Shown: positions 36,310-45,017 of the stretch, one piece after another
How positions within the stretch are numbered: the first letter of the stretch is position 1
How the letters are laid out: each line of letters opens with the position of its first letter
The notes under the pieces: generated by a model
Databases searched by the model: none
What the model was told of the DNA's origin: nothing
Seen by the model: only the letters and a program-made list of their open reading frames with translations
Position numbers and translations under genes: made by a program
From: Flavobacterium geliluteum
GTDB taxonomy: Bacteria > Bacteroidota > Bacteroidia > Flavobacteriales > Flavobacteriaceae
Direction of reading: 5' to 3'
Assembly (NCBI RefSeq): GCF_017948595.1
Contig: NZ_JAGFBV010000004.1
Location: 1-64,000 of the forward strand
Length of the DNA: 64,000 nt

Positions 36310-36489
36310 ATGAAAAAATTTCTTATCCTTTTGTTTGTTTTAGTTCCTTTTTGGTGCTTTTCGGATAATCCGCCACCACCTGGTTTACCCGATGAACCAC
36401 CGCCGCCACTACCAGTAGATAGTATGATAAGTGTTTTGTTTATTGGCGGTATTATTTTGGGAACTTACATCATCAGTAAGAAAAGATAA
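36310..36489 (+). CDS. small proline-rich protein with C-terminal membrane anchor (PID-CTERM-like)
   Basis: A 59-residue frame encodes a signal peptide (KKFLILLFVLVPFWCFS), a short proline-rich stretch (NPPPPGLPDEPPPPLPVD) and a C-terminal hydrophobic segment (SMISVLFIGGIILGTYIIS) ending in KKR. This layout, P-[IV]-D then a hydrophobic helix then basic residues, resembles the PID-CTERM tail found on small flavobacterial proteins. The assignment to that family is by pattern only. The T9SS cargo gene follows 74 bp later on the same strand, so it may be part of the same surface-protein unit. It is real by signal-peptide and codon pattern despite its size. Confidence 0.7.
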   Translation: MKKFLILLFVLVPFWCFSDNPPPPGLPDEPPPPLPVDSMISVLFIGGIILGTYIISKKR

Positions 36490-36563
36490 ATCAATTAAAT
36501 AGAATACACTAAAAATTAGGTTGATTTAAAATCTAATTTTTGATGTAAAATAGATTAAAAATT

Positions 36564-38387
36564 ATGAGAACAAAATTACTCTTATTTTCTTTTTTTATTT
36601 CGTTACAGGCCTATTCACAGCTCTTTATTGGTGCTAATACACCCGTTTATGTAAAAAGTCAGGTGTTATATGTCGGACAGAATTTAAACTTAGATACCAA
36701 TTCAAATCTTTATTTAAGAAATAATTCTCAGTTGGTACAGGGTACAGCGGGATCATCTGCCAACGTGGGAACAGGAATACTTTCTGTTTACCAAGAAGGA
36801 ACCTCAGACAACTTTGAATATAATTATTGGTGTTCACCTGTTGGTGAGCCGACTTCTTCATCGGTAAATAACAATTTTGGAATCACTTTATTAAATCGTC
36901 CCACTACTTCGGTTCTCGCAACTCCAGCTACGATTCTTCCTATAGGAAATTACAACGGAACTGCAAGTCCATTGGCAATAGCGCCTTATTGGATTTACAA
37001 ATTGACCAACGCAAATAACTACTCACAATGGGTACAAGTTGCAAGTGCTACCACTATTGCTCCGGGAGAAGGTTTTACGATGAAAGGAACAGGCGGTACA
37101 GATACCACAGATCCTGAAAGTACAGGTGTGGTCAACAATCCGGGAACTGGCTTACAGCGATATGATTTTAGAGGAAAACCCAATGATGGGACTATTACGG
37201 TAGCAGTAGGTAGTGGGAATGCCGCAACCTTAACAGGAAATCCGTACCCTTCTGCATTAGATTTAAATGCCTTTTTATTAGATCCAACAAATAGTGCCTG
37301 TACGCGTGTGGCTTATTTTTGGGAACAGGACAAAACAGTAAATTCTCATTATCTTTCTGCTTATAGAGGAGGTTACGGAACATATTCGCCTGGAACTTTA
37401 GGTTCAAACGGAATTTATACTGCGGCGACTTTTAGTAGCTATAACCCTGATGGATCATTAAATACCGCTGGAACATCATCTGGTTTGGTGATAGAAAGAA
37501 AATATTCGCCTATTGGGCAGGGTTTTTTAATAAATGGTACTGCAAACGGTTCGGTTACTTTTAAAAATGCCCACAGAGTTTATTATATCGAAGGTGCTGG
37601 TTTGTCGCAATTTGCAAAACCTTCAAAAAATAAATCAGAAAATAAAACCACTGATAAATCGGAAAGCAAAGGTGAGCTTACTGAAGCAGTTGCAGAAATT
37701 TCGCATTTTAAAATAAATACTATTATCAATAATCAATTTACGAGACAGCTTGCATTGGCGTTTTTGCCAGAAGCAACGGATGGCGTAGACGCCGGAATTG
37801 ATGCTTTGAATATGGATGGAAGCCTTCCAAATGATGCTTCATTTTGGCTGGAAAACGGTAACTACGTGATACAAGGACTTACTTTTGATGTTTCAAAAAA
37901 AATACCTTTAACAGTAAAAGCTGCCACCAGTACTACTTTAAAATTTTATATTCCTGAAATTATAAATTTTGATCCTACACAAAACATTTATTTGTTTGAT
38001 GGATCTAACTCAACATACCATGATATTAAAAATGGAACTTATGAAGTTACTATCCCGCCAGGAGTTGATAGAGAGCGATTTAAAATTGCTTTTACAAGTC
38101 AGACATTAAGTACTAATAATCTTACAAAATATGCTTTTTTTATCTCTCAGGATAATACTAATCAGGTCTTGAAAGTATCAAATCCTGATAATAAAAACAT
38201 ATCTTCATTTGCATTGTTTGATATTCTGGGTAAGACGATATTATCTCAAAAGAACTTAGGAGCTGATCAAAATTATACATTTTCTACTTCGGGGCTGAGT
38301 TCAGGAATTTACATTGCCACATTTGTGACTTCAGATAATGAAAAAATAACTCAAAAGATTATTATCTCAAATTCAGGAATGCAATAA
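36564..38387 (+). CDS. secreted protein with T9SS type A sorting domain
   Basis: A signal peptide (TKLLLFSFFISLQAYSQ) precedes about 490 residues of beta-rich sequence. Residues 525-607 form a type A C-terminal domain recognised by the type IX secretion system (VLKVSNPDNKNISSFALFD, SGLSSGIYIATFVTSDNEKI, TQKIII). It would be exported through the outer membrane and attached to or released from the surface. The middle contains NPGTGLQRYDFRGKPNDGTI and NPYPSALDLNAFLLDP, motifs common in large flavobacterial surface proteins with no known function. The C-terminal domain supports placement in Bacteroidota. Confidence 0.88.
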   Translation: MRTKLLLFSFFISLQAYSQLFIGANTPVYVKSQVLYVGQNLNLDTNSNLYLRNNSQLVQGTAGSSANVGTGILSVYQEGTSDNFEYNYWCSPVGEPTSSSVNNNFGITLLNRPTTSVLATPATILPIGNYNGTASPLAIAPYWIYKLTNANNYSQWVQVASATTIAPGEGFTMKGTGGTDTTDPESTGVVNNPGTGLQRYDFRGKPNDGTITVAVGSGNAATLTGNPYPSALDLNAFLLDPTNSACTRVAYFWEQDKTVNSHYLSAYRGGYGTYSPGTLGSNGIYTAATFSSYNPDGSLNTAGTSSGLVIERKYSPIGQGFLINGTANGSVTFKNAHRVYYIEGAGLSQFAKPSKNKSENKTTDKSESKGELTEAVAEISHFKINTIINNQFTRQLALAFLPEATDGVDAGIDALNMDGSLPNDASFWLENGNYVIQGLTFDVSKKIPLTVKAATSTTLKFYIPEIINFDPTQNIYLFDGSNSTYHDIKNGTYEVTIPPGVDRERFKIAFTSQTLSTNNLTKYAFFISQDNTNQVLKVSNPDNKNISSFALFDILGKTILSQKNLGADQNYTFSTSGLSSGIYIATFVTSDNEKITQKIIISNSGMQ

Positions 38388-38467
38388 TCAAAATTCTAAA
38401 ATTTTACTTTCAATTTTTATATTTTTTAAACACTTTACAATTTCTCAAATCTACTTTATTACGAACA

Positions 38468-39982
38468 ATGCTAATAACAAAAATTATGGTACATAAATTT
38501 ATCGCACAAACCAATAAGACATTTTTCTTGTTGCTATTTTTCATACTCTCATCTATTGGAAATGCACAAATTGGTATTGGTACAATTACACCCAATGCAA
38601 GTTCTGTTTTAGATATTTCCTCTACTACACAAGGTTTATTGGCTCCGAGAATGACAACAACTCAAAGAAATGCCATAACAACGCCTGCAGATGGGTTGAT
38701 TGTCTATGATACAGATTTAAAATCATTTTATTATTACGTATCAACTTCATCTTCATGGACAGTGATCAATAATGGCGCTACACCAAGACAAAATTTTAAG
38801 AGAATACGCACAGGTGATAATTTGGCAACTGTTTTGGCAACAGAGCTAGCAGCTGGTGCGGGTGCAAAATATTTGTTGGACTCTAATACTTTATACGAAA
38901 TCAATGGTACCGTTACTTTTACCTTGCCTATAGAGATAAACAATGCTTACATTCAAGGTTTAGATTCCCAAAATGATGTTATCTTTAAGGCTTCAGGAAA
39001 TCTTTTTGAGGGCGCTACTGGCGGAACTATTAAGACCCTTACTTTAAGAGCTGCTGCTGGTAGTGTATTTAATCTTAGTGGTGCTGCAACTCAAACTCTG
39101 ATATTTAGAGATTCTGTAGTAGCTAGTTCTGCTAGTGTAGGTACAATATCAGGTTTTGGATTGGTTTTTTGCAGCATCGTTCAGTATGCTGCAAATACAA
39201 CAGGTATTACATACGATAATATAGGCAACTTATTACTGAGTAATCTGGGATGGTTTAGCAGTAATACAGGCACTTATGAAAAATTTACAGGAACTTTTAC
39301 CTTAATAGAAAAACAAGGCGGATTTAGTACTGTAAATGGTACCGCCATTGGCTTTGATGTATCTACCACAGGCCTGACTATTACTGGTGACGCTGTGTTA
39401 GAATCGGTTGTTTTTACCGGTACTAATACTGCAGGATATGTAAAACCTTACACCACAGGAACCTACACAGGATATAATTTTAACAACAGCTGGAATGTGA
39501 GGTCAGCAGGAATACCTACTGAAACGGATGCAACTGCTGTTGGAGATTTTTCTGTGGATTATGCAGTAGGATCAGGGGCAGCTACGACTTTTAATACCTC
39601 AAATCCTAGTAATATTGTAAAAGTTAATGGAGTTTCTACATCAAATAACTTATTTAGGTTTGCCATAGATGCTAATCCTAACAATAACAATAGATTACGA
39701 TACTTGGGAAAAAAGAAAAGAATTTTTCAGGTTTCAGGTTCTATTTCTTTTCAAGTCCCTGCTGTTGGAACCTATATAATTTATGTCGCAAAAAACGGCA
39801 CAGCATTAACTCAATACAAAGTTTATGGAAGAGGTCTCGCAGCCAATGATATAGTAGTTCTTCCAATAACTGCAACAGTTGAACTATCAAATAACGATTA
39901 TATCGAAATTTTTGCACAGCGTTTTACAGGAGGTACAGGTGATTCGATAATTGTGCCTAACATGACGATTGTAGTAAAATAA
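38468..39982 (+). CDS. secreted fibre-like protein (LDISST-type N-terminus)
   Basis: A signal peptide (KTFFLLLFFILSSIGNAQ) is followed by IGIGTITPNASSVLDISSTT and GLLAPRMTTTQRNAI, a block that begins many flavobacterial surface fibres and tail-fibre-like proteins. Residues 110-350 are rich in Thr, Gly and Ala with repeated beta turns. The last 120 residues (LRYLGKKKRIFQVSGSISF ... YIEIFAQRFTGGTGDS) look like a C1q/TNF-like or phage-tail jelly-roll tip. No sorting domain is visible. An ATG at 38486 is an alternative start. It follows the T9SS cargo gene by 80 bp and may be co-expressed with it. Confidence 0.65.
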   Translation: MLITKIMVHKFIAQTNKTFFLLLFFILSSIGNAQIGIGTITPNASSVLDISSTTQGLLAPRMTTTQRNAITTPADGLIVYDTDLKSFYYYVSTSSSWTVINNGATPRQNFKRIRTGDNLATVLATELAAGAGAKYLLDSNTLYEINGTVTFTLPIEINNAYIQGLDSQNDVIFKASGNLFEGATGGTIKTLTLRAAAGSVFNLSGAATQTLIFRDSVVASSASVGTISGFGLVFCSIVQYAANTTGITYDNIGNLLLSNLGWFSSNTGTYEKFTGTFTLIEKQGGFSTVNGTAIGFDVSTTGLTITGDAVLESVVFTGTNTAGYVKPYTTGTYTGYNFNNSWNVRSAGIPTETDATAVGDFSVDYAVGSGAATTFNTSNPSNIVKVNGVSTSNNLFRFAIDANPNNNNRLRYLGKKKRIFQVSGSISFQVPAVGTYIIYVAKNGTALTQYKVYGRGLAANDIVVLPITATVELSNNDYIEIFAQRFTGGTGDSIIVPNMTIVVK

Positions 39983-39997
39983 GAAAATTAAAAAACA

Positions 39998-40024
39998 CTA
40001 TTTTCTATAAAAAATAGCATTTTC
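39998..40024 (+). terminator. weak terminator-like hairpin
   Basis: CTATTTT (39998-40004) pairs with AAAATAG (40011-40017), followed by CATTTT. It is AT-only and weak, 16 bp after the fibre-like gene. Confidence 0.35.
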
Positions 40025-40081
40025 GTTTAAACATAAAATAGAGATAGAGAATTGGTAATAATTGACTCTTTTGAAACGGTA

Positions 40082-40105
40082 TTATCTCATCAAAATTTGA
40101 GATAA
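40082..40105 (+). promoter_or_regulatory. inverted repeat upstream of the cold-shock gene
   Basis: TTATCTCA (40082-40089) and TGAGATAA (40098-40105) are exact reverse complements. It lies about 95 bp before the cold-shock ATG, where cold-shock mRNAs carry structured leaders. Confidence 0.35.
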
Positions 40106-40200
40106 ATTAGGAGTTCCTATATTATTTTTAAAATAAAAAACTTATTTTCAGTTAGTTCTCAATTTAAATGATTACATTTGAGGAATTAAATACATTAAAA

Positions 40201-40392
40201 ATGCAAGAAGGTACAGTAAAATTTTTCAATGAAGAAAAAGGATTCGGATTCATAACTCCTAGTAATGGAGGAAACGAAGTTTTTGTTCATGTTTCAGGTC
40301 TATCAGAAAACATTCGTGAAAACGATGAAGTACGTTATGACGTAGAAGAAGGCCGTAGAGGTCCAAACGCAGTAAACGTAGTAATAGCATAA
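40201..40392 (+). CDS. cold-shock domain protein (CspA family)
   Basis: From the ATG at 40201 the protein is 63 residues (MQEGTVKFFNEEKGFGFITP), with the RNA-binding motifs KGFGFI and EVFVHVSGL. The frame also extends upstream to an ATG at 40168, but the added 11 residues are absent from the family, so 40201 is preferred. It binds single-stranded RNA or DNA and melts structures, commonly at low temperature. It is followed by a strong terminator and is a single gene with a long AT-rich leader. Confidence 0.93.
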   Translation: MQEGTVKFFNEEKGFGFITPSNGGNEVFVHVSGLSENIRENDEVRYDVEEGRRGPNAVNVVIA

Positions 40393-40414
40393 TCACACTA
40401 TAACAGTTACTTCT

Positions 40415-40447
40415 AAAGGCATTTGTATCAAGCAAATGCCTTTTTTA
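40415..40447 (+). terminator. rho-independent terminator
   Basis: GGCATTTG (40418-40425) pairs with CAAATGCC (40433-40440), followed by six T. It ends the cold-shock gene. Confidence 0.85.
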
Positions 40448-40541
40448 TTTGTAATTATGTTACCGTTTATTTCTAAAATGAGCAAATAAAACGAATATAG
40501 AGAAACAATAGTGCTTTTTATCTCACTGTAAAAAGCCGTTT

Positions 40542-42017
40542 TTATTTGTCTTTTTGTTGGAAATACGTTCCTCTTGGCGCATCACTTTCATGAAGTACAA
40601 CTTCAGAATGCAAAAACTCAGCAGCATCAGCAGAATCTTTTACTTTTGATGTACTGCGTTGTAACATTTTCAATTCAAAATCAGTTAGCACACTTTCCCT
40701 AATACCTGCTTTTTTCCACCTCGCAGATTTACATCCTCTGGAGATTTCTCTAGCAAGTGTAAGCGCATCCAACAGTGCCTGATTGGCTCCTTGTCCTTTA
40801 AACGGACTCATCGGATGAGCTGCATCACCAATTAATGTTACGGAACCTTTTTTTTCTAATAATTCAGATTGAAGTAATTCTCGATCATACACTGGATAGC
40901 CCGAAATCTGAGCTTCAGGCGTTGCTGCCATTATTTGTGGAATCGGATCGTGCCACTGTGTTCTACGATACGCTTCTTCCTTTAGGGCCTGAGATCCTTG
41001 AATACTTAACGCCTTAGCTTCTTTTTCAGACATTAGAAAACTAAGTTGCCACATGACAGCATTGGCTGTATATGGCATCATATAGATGCGCTCGTGGCCA
41101 TTGGCAGTTTGAAATACAGTAGCTGAATCTAGTAAAGAACTGTTAAGACCTTCGAGAGCTGTTAGTGGGCAAATACCCAATATTACAATACAGCCCAGAT
41201 AACGAAGCGGGGTACTATCTTCCCCAATCAGTAATTTGCGTACGATACTACGAATACCATCGGCTCCGACCAAAAGATCTGCCTTTGAGGTCTTCAACTC
41301 ACCATTAACCTGAAAAGTTAGTTCAATGCCATCATCATTAACTTCCTTAAAGTCTATTAGTTGATGTCCCCAATTTACAGCATTACTTTCACCTAGTTGC
41401 TCCAAAAGCGCAAGACGCAAAGATTGTCTGGCAATGTGTATGTTGGTACGTTTTGGAGCCTTTTTTTTGTCCGAATGGAGCCATTTTCTAATTCCCCATT
41501 CCCCAATTATTTTTCCTTCTGTAGTGTGTACGACATGTCTTGTTGAAATTACACCTTCTTTTAACGATAAAATACCCAACTCTTCCATTGCTTTGCTGGC
41601 TTGTTGTAGAGTGAGTCCGTAACCTTGTGATCGTGCACTAAATTCACTATCTCGCTCATAGAGAGTAAAAGGAATTCCGCGATGCAAACAAGCCACAGCC
41701 AGAGCCACGCCTCCGATACCGCCACCCACAATAGCAATATGCGGAAAGTTCTCATCATCAGGGGCAGGAGGGCTAATAGCAGGTTTCAATCCAGATCCCG
41801 AACATTTCGAACATAAATGTAGATGCCCTTTTGGTGGAATAGGAGCTTGTCCTTCACCATTTGTTTTTTCAAATTGTGCTAATTCCGTTTGATAGCGGAG
41901 TCTTGCTTTCTTGGTGAGACCCCGACTTTTCTTGCCACGTCCTTGACATTCCTCACAAACAGTCCAGCTTGTTTCGTTATTTTTCAATTTTTTATAATTA
42001 AATGCAAATCTTTTCAT
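40542..42017 (-). CDS. FAD-dependent monooxygenase with N-terminal CxxCxGxG zinc module
   Basis: Residues 21-28 and 69-76 are CEECQGRG and CSKCSGSG, the paired CxxCxGxG repeats of DnaJ-type zinc fingers. From about residue 90 the protein is a flavoprotein monooxygenase: IVGGGIGGVALAVACL (FAD), GADGIRSIVRKLL and TLIGDAAHPMSPFKGQGANQ. It resembles PHBH/TetX-like enzymes in the flavin part. The substrate is unknown. The reading frame is continuous, so the zinc part is a real fusion. It is separated from the NTF2-like gene by about 200 bp including that gene's terminator, so it is probably its own unit. Confidence 0.85.
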   Translation of the reverse strand: MKRFAFNYKKLKNNETSWTVCEECQGRGKKSRGLTKKARLRYQTELAQFEKTNGEGQAPIPPKGHLHLCSKCSGSGLKPAISPPAPDDENFPHIAIVGGGIGGVALAVACLHRGIPFTLYERDSEFSARSQGYGLTLQQASKAMEELGILSLKEGVISTRHVVHTTEGKIIGEWGIRKWLHSDKKKAPKRTNIHIARQSLRLALLEQLGESNAVNWGHQLIDFKEVNDDGIELTFQVNGELKTSKADLLVGADGIRSIVRKLLIGEDSTPLRYLGCIVILGICPLTALEGLNSSLLDSATVFQTANGHERIYMMPYTANAVMWQLSFLMSEKEAKALSIQGSQALKEEAYRRTQWHDPIPQIMAATPEAQISGYPVYDRELLQSELLEKKGSVTLIGDAAHPMSPFKGQGANQALLDALTLAREISRGCKSARWKKAGIRESVLTDFELKMLQRSTSKVKDSADAAEFLHSEVVLHESDAPRGTYFQQKDK

Positions 42018-42159
42018 TATCTAAAAGATTTGCAGTACAAAATTACTTTAAAATTTTCGGAAAAACCGCCAAACAAATAGTGTTTAGTTGTTCTCTCGAA
42101 TGTCAAATTGTTTTTTGTTTTAAATTTAATTAATAGTTCTTAAATGAATAATATCTCAT

Positions 42160-42188
42160 AAAAAAAACCGCTGATAGTAGTCAGCGAT
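42160..42188 (-). terminator. terminator of the 42222 gene
   Basis: Read on the minus strand, CGCTGA and TCAGCG (42169-42174 and 42181-42186) form a stem followed by a T-run (A-run at 42160-42167). Confidence 0.7.
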
Positions 42189-42221
42189 TTTCAATTTATA
42201 AACAATATTTTTACCTGATGT

Positions 42222-42653
42222 TTATTCTGAAGCAAAACTTCCACCACTCATTGCTTTCTGAAAAGCTTGTGGATTCCAATATTCACGGTAATTTACAATA
42301 AGGCCATCACGAAAAGTTACAAAAGTGGCATAACTCATTTCATACGGATTTCCATTACCAATTACTACTCCGGATGCACTCCATTCTGCGATGGCGACAT
42401 TTGTATCATCGGTACCGTAGATTTTTAAGGCTGGAATTGTCTTTACATCTATAAAACCAGGGTAGTCTTTTAGGTAGGCATACAGCGCCTCACGACCTTC
42501 AAATCTAGATGGTGAACCTTCTGGAGCAAAAGGAAATTCTGCCACTACATCTTCTGCACAAAGCGCCGACCAGCCTTTCATATCTTTGGCAAGAAAAGTG
42601 TCTAAACTGTTACGAAGAAGTTGAACTGCTGAAGTATTTTTTGAGTTTTCCAT
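42222..42653 (-). CDS. NTF2/SnoaL-like protein
   Basis: The 143 residues fit the SnoaL-like fold: a helix start (VQLLRNSLDTFLAKDMKGWS), then the conserved ALCAEDVVAEFPFAPEG and the C-terminal YATFVTFRDGLIVNYREYWNP. Members are small cytoplasmic isomerases, hydrolases or binding proteins, and the pocket residues do not tell which. A Crp/Fnr regulator lies 146 bp upstream in the same direction but with a terminator between, so the regulator may control this gene without sharing its transcript. Confidence 0.82.
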   Translation of the reverse strand: MENSKNTSAVQLLRNSLDTFLAKDMKGWSALCAEDVVAEFPFAPEGSPSRFEGREALYAYLKDYPGFIDVKTIPALKIYGTDDTNVAIAEWSASGVVIGNGNPYEMSYATFVTFRDGLIVNYREYWNPQAFQKAMSGGSFASE

Positions 42654-42740
42654 TTTTTTAAAATTTAAAAGTTATTTTTTTATTCATTTTGATAAGGCAA
42701 AGTTGCATCAGAAGGAAGCCTCATAAGAATGAGATATGAT

Positions 42741-42772
42741 AAAAAAAACCGTTGATATTTATCAACGGTTTT
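42741..42772 (-). terminator. terminator of the 42800 regulator gene
   Basis: AACCGTTGAT (42747-42756) and ATCAACGGTT (42761-42770) form a perfect stem with a four-base loop. On the minus strand it is followed by eight T. Confidence 0.85.
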
Positions 42773-42799
42773 GTAAAAAATAACAATTAAATTCAATAT

Positions 42800-43381
42800 T
42801 CATTTGAATGCTTGTTTTCTAATTCTGCTTAGCGTTTCTTTTGTGATTCCCAAAAAAGATGCGATTAAATGTTGCGGAAAACGCTGTACAAATTGTGGAT
42901 GGTTGCTGGCAAATTCTTCATAACGCTTTTCAGCTGAATTACTGATAGTAGAGCTTAGTCTTCGTTGGTTCGCAATAGCATTTCTTTCGTCCATTGTACG
43001 TATCATTTGTGCCAATGCAGGTATTTTGTGCATTAGATCAAGCATCTCTGCTCTCGTGATAAGAAGCAATTCAGTATCTTCCCAAGCATCGATATTGTAT
43101 TTAGACGGGGTAAGCATAATCGAGCTTTCACGATCACCTGCCCAATAATTTTCGATATACAAATGTACAATGTGCTCAACGCCTTTATCATCTACACTGT
43201 ACTGTCGCATAGCACCTTTTACAATAAAACCAATCTGTTTGCAAACATCGCCTTCCTGCAAAAAATACTGTTTCTTTCTGAGTTTCTTGGGCTGAAAATT
43301 AGCTTCAATCAATGCTTCTTCATCAATTGTGAGCGGTAATCCAATATGCCGATTAATATAGGTAAAAAGTGCTTCGTGCAT
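42800..43381 (-). CDS. Crp/Fnr family transcriptional regulator
   Basis: A 193-residue regulator with a cNMP-type domain (KKQYFLQEGDVCKQIGFIVK, then GAMRQYSVDDKG) and a C-terminal helix-turn-helix (PQHLIASFLGITKETLSRIRK). It closely resembles the 45018 gene in length and layout. The effector is unknown. It lies 48 bp from the NTF2-like lipoprotein gene on the same strand, and it is followed by its own terminator. Confidence 0.9.
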   Translation of the reverse strand: MHEALFTYINRHIGLPLTIDEEALIEANFQPKKLRKKQYFLQEGDVCKQIGFIVKGAMRQYSVDDKGVEHIVHLYIENYWAGDRESSIMLTPSKYNIDAWEDTELLLITRAEMLDLMHKIPALAQMIRTMDERNAIANQRRLSSTISNSAEKRYEEFASNHPQFVQRFPQHLIASFLGITKETLSRIRKQAFK

Positions 43382-43429
43382 TGGTTTTTATAATTACATT
43401 AAACCAGTGCAAGGTATAAAAAATGATTC

Positions 43430-43894
43430 TTATTGCATCGCATCGGTGACAGTTTTGCTGTCGACAAACTGTTCAAAACTAATTATTTTACCATCCTTCA
43501 ATTTCCAAATATGAGCTACTCTGGCTTCAAATGATTTTCCAGTTGTTTTGTAAGTACCCGTATAAGTACCAAAAGCGACTACTTTATCATCGTGGGCAAC
43601 ATAATCTTCGGGAGTAAATTTGTAGTTTATCCATTCGCTGCCCAAACGTTTAAACACATTTTTAGTCACGTTTTCCAAACCAATATAAGTCCCGGCATAA
43701 GGAAAACCTTTTGCTTCTGTCCAGGAAACATCATCAGCAACATATTTAGCCAAATTTTGACCATTTTCCTCTGAACTTTTTCCCTCGTAAGTACTTTTTA
43801 CTATTTCAAGATTTGTCATTTTAGTTTTCTTTAAAGTACAGCCTGACAGTGCAAAAAGCACCACCAAGCTGCAACTGAATAACCATTTTACCAT
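43430..43894 (-). CDS. NTF2-like lipoprotein
   Basis: A lipoprotein signal (LFSCSLVVLFALSGC, lipobox LSGC) precedes an NTF2/SnoaL-like domain (KYVADDVSWTEAKGFPYAGT, then GKSFEARVAHIWKLKDGKI, SFEQFVDSKTV). It is likely held in the periplasm or outer membrane. Its start overlaps the end of the metallo-beta-lactamase-fold gene by 7 bp, so the two are translationally coupled and may act on the same compound. The Crp/Fnr gene follows 48 bp downstream. Confidence 0.8.
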   Translation of the reverse strand: MVKWLFSCSLVVLFALSGCTLKKTKMTNLEIVKSTYEGKSSEENGQNLAKYVADDVSWTEAKGFPYAGTYIGLENVTKNVFKRLGSEWINYKFTPEDYVAHDDKVVAFGTYTGTYKTTGKSFEARVAHIWKLKDGKIISFEQFVDSKTVTDAMQ

Positions 43895-44778
43895 TTCATT
43901 TCTCCAGTATTTACTTTTGCACCAATCATCAAAGCGGTTTCAAAAGTGAGTGTAGGATATTTTGCTTTCAAAGCTAAAATTAATGCTTCTGAAGTTTTGT
44001 TTGTTTTTAGAGACTCTTCGTAAAACTGAATATAACTTTTAGTATGTTTAACAGCCGAGATATCAAACGGACTTAGAGAATTGGCATGAGCCGGAATTAC
44101 AATCTCCGGATTTAGAGCCGTAATTTTGTCCAAAACAGTTATCCAACTTTTACGCTCTTCTGCTGTCTGCGCATCCGCCATCCATAAGTGAAAAGTAGAG
44201 CCAAAAACATTAATTCCTCCCACAACGGCTTTCATAGAAGGGATCCAGACAAATGTTTTCTCCGGAAAATCCTCCAAACCCATTATCTCTAACTTTTTTC
44301 CTTCCAAATCAATACTATTTCCTTTTAAAACCTGAGGCAAAACAACATTTGAGGTAATATTTTTGCCTAATCGTTCTCCCCAAGCTTCCAGTTTTTTCTG
44401 AGCGGTTTCTTTGATGTGTTCTATTGTTTTAGGAACCGCATAAACGGTAACTTCGGGGAAATATTTTTTAAATACTTCTAATCCAAAATAAAAATCAGGA
44501 TCACCGTAAGAAACATAAATAGCAGTTAATTTTTTGCCTGAATTCTTAATTTCTTGTGCTACTTTTTCAGCTTCCGCTAAAGTAAATTGTGCATCAATTA
44601 GAACGGCATCTGTTTTCCCAGAGACAATTACCGATGCAACACCGAAACTATTTTCGGATGCATTGAATATTTGAAGTTTTAATTCTTTTGTTTCGAATGT
44701 TTTAAAACTTTGTGCTTGTGTTTCCATATTAAATAAAGTTAAGGACATTAATAATATTGTTATAATTCTGGTTTTCAT
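43888..44778 (-). CDS. metallo-beta-lactamase-fold protein with altered metal motif
   Basis: A signal peptide (IITILLMSLTLFNMETQAQ) precedes a lactamase-type domain (VDAVLIDAQFTLAEAEKVAQ; IVIPAHANSLSP). The metal-binding motif H-x-H-x-D-H is replaced by YGDPDFY at residues 91-97; only the Asp (D95) remains, while the late His is kept (IVIPAHA). A zinc-dependent hydrolase is therefore doubtful; it may bind one metal or none. It would be periplasmic. It heads a small operon with the NTF2-like lipoprotein (7-bp overlap) and possibly the 42800 regulator. Confidence 0.8.
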   Translation of the reverse strand: MKTRIITILLMSLTLFNMETQAQSFKTFETKELKLQIFNASENSFGVASVIVSGKTDAVLIDAQFTLAEAEKVAQEIKNSGKKLTAIYVSYGDPDFYFGLEVFKKYFPEVTVYAVPKTIEHIKETAQKKLEAWGERLGKNITSNVVLPQVLKGNSIDLEGKKLEIMGLEDFPEKTFVWIPSMKAVVGGINVFGSTFHLWMADAQTAEERKSWITVLDKITALNPEIVIPAHANSLSPFDISAVKHTKSYIQFYEESLKTNKTSEALILALKAKYPTLTFETALMIGAKVNTGEMKW

Positions 44779-45017
44779 ATTTTTATATTAAAATTAATAC
44801 TGCAAAAATGCAGTCATTTACTGTCCGAAAACATTAAACTAGTTTAATAAATTAGTGCAAAATAAGTGTGGATTGTTTTTGTGCAATACCATGTTTCCGC
44901 ATTCCTGCGGATACAATATCAAAATCAAGTAGGTATTTGTGTTTTTGGAATAATTTGCAGATATAGAAGCTGTTTTTGTAATAACCCCTAAACGGATCAG
45001 TAAATAGAGCTAAAAAA

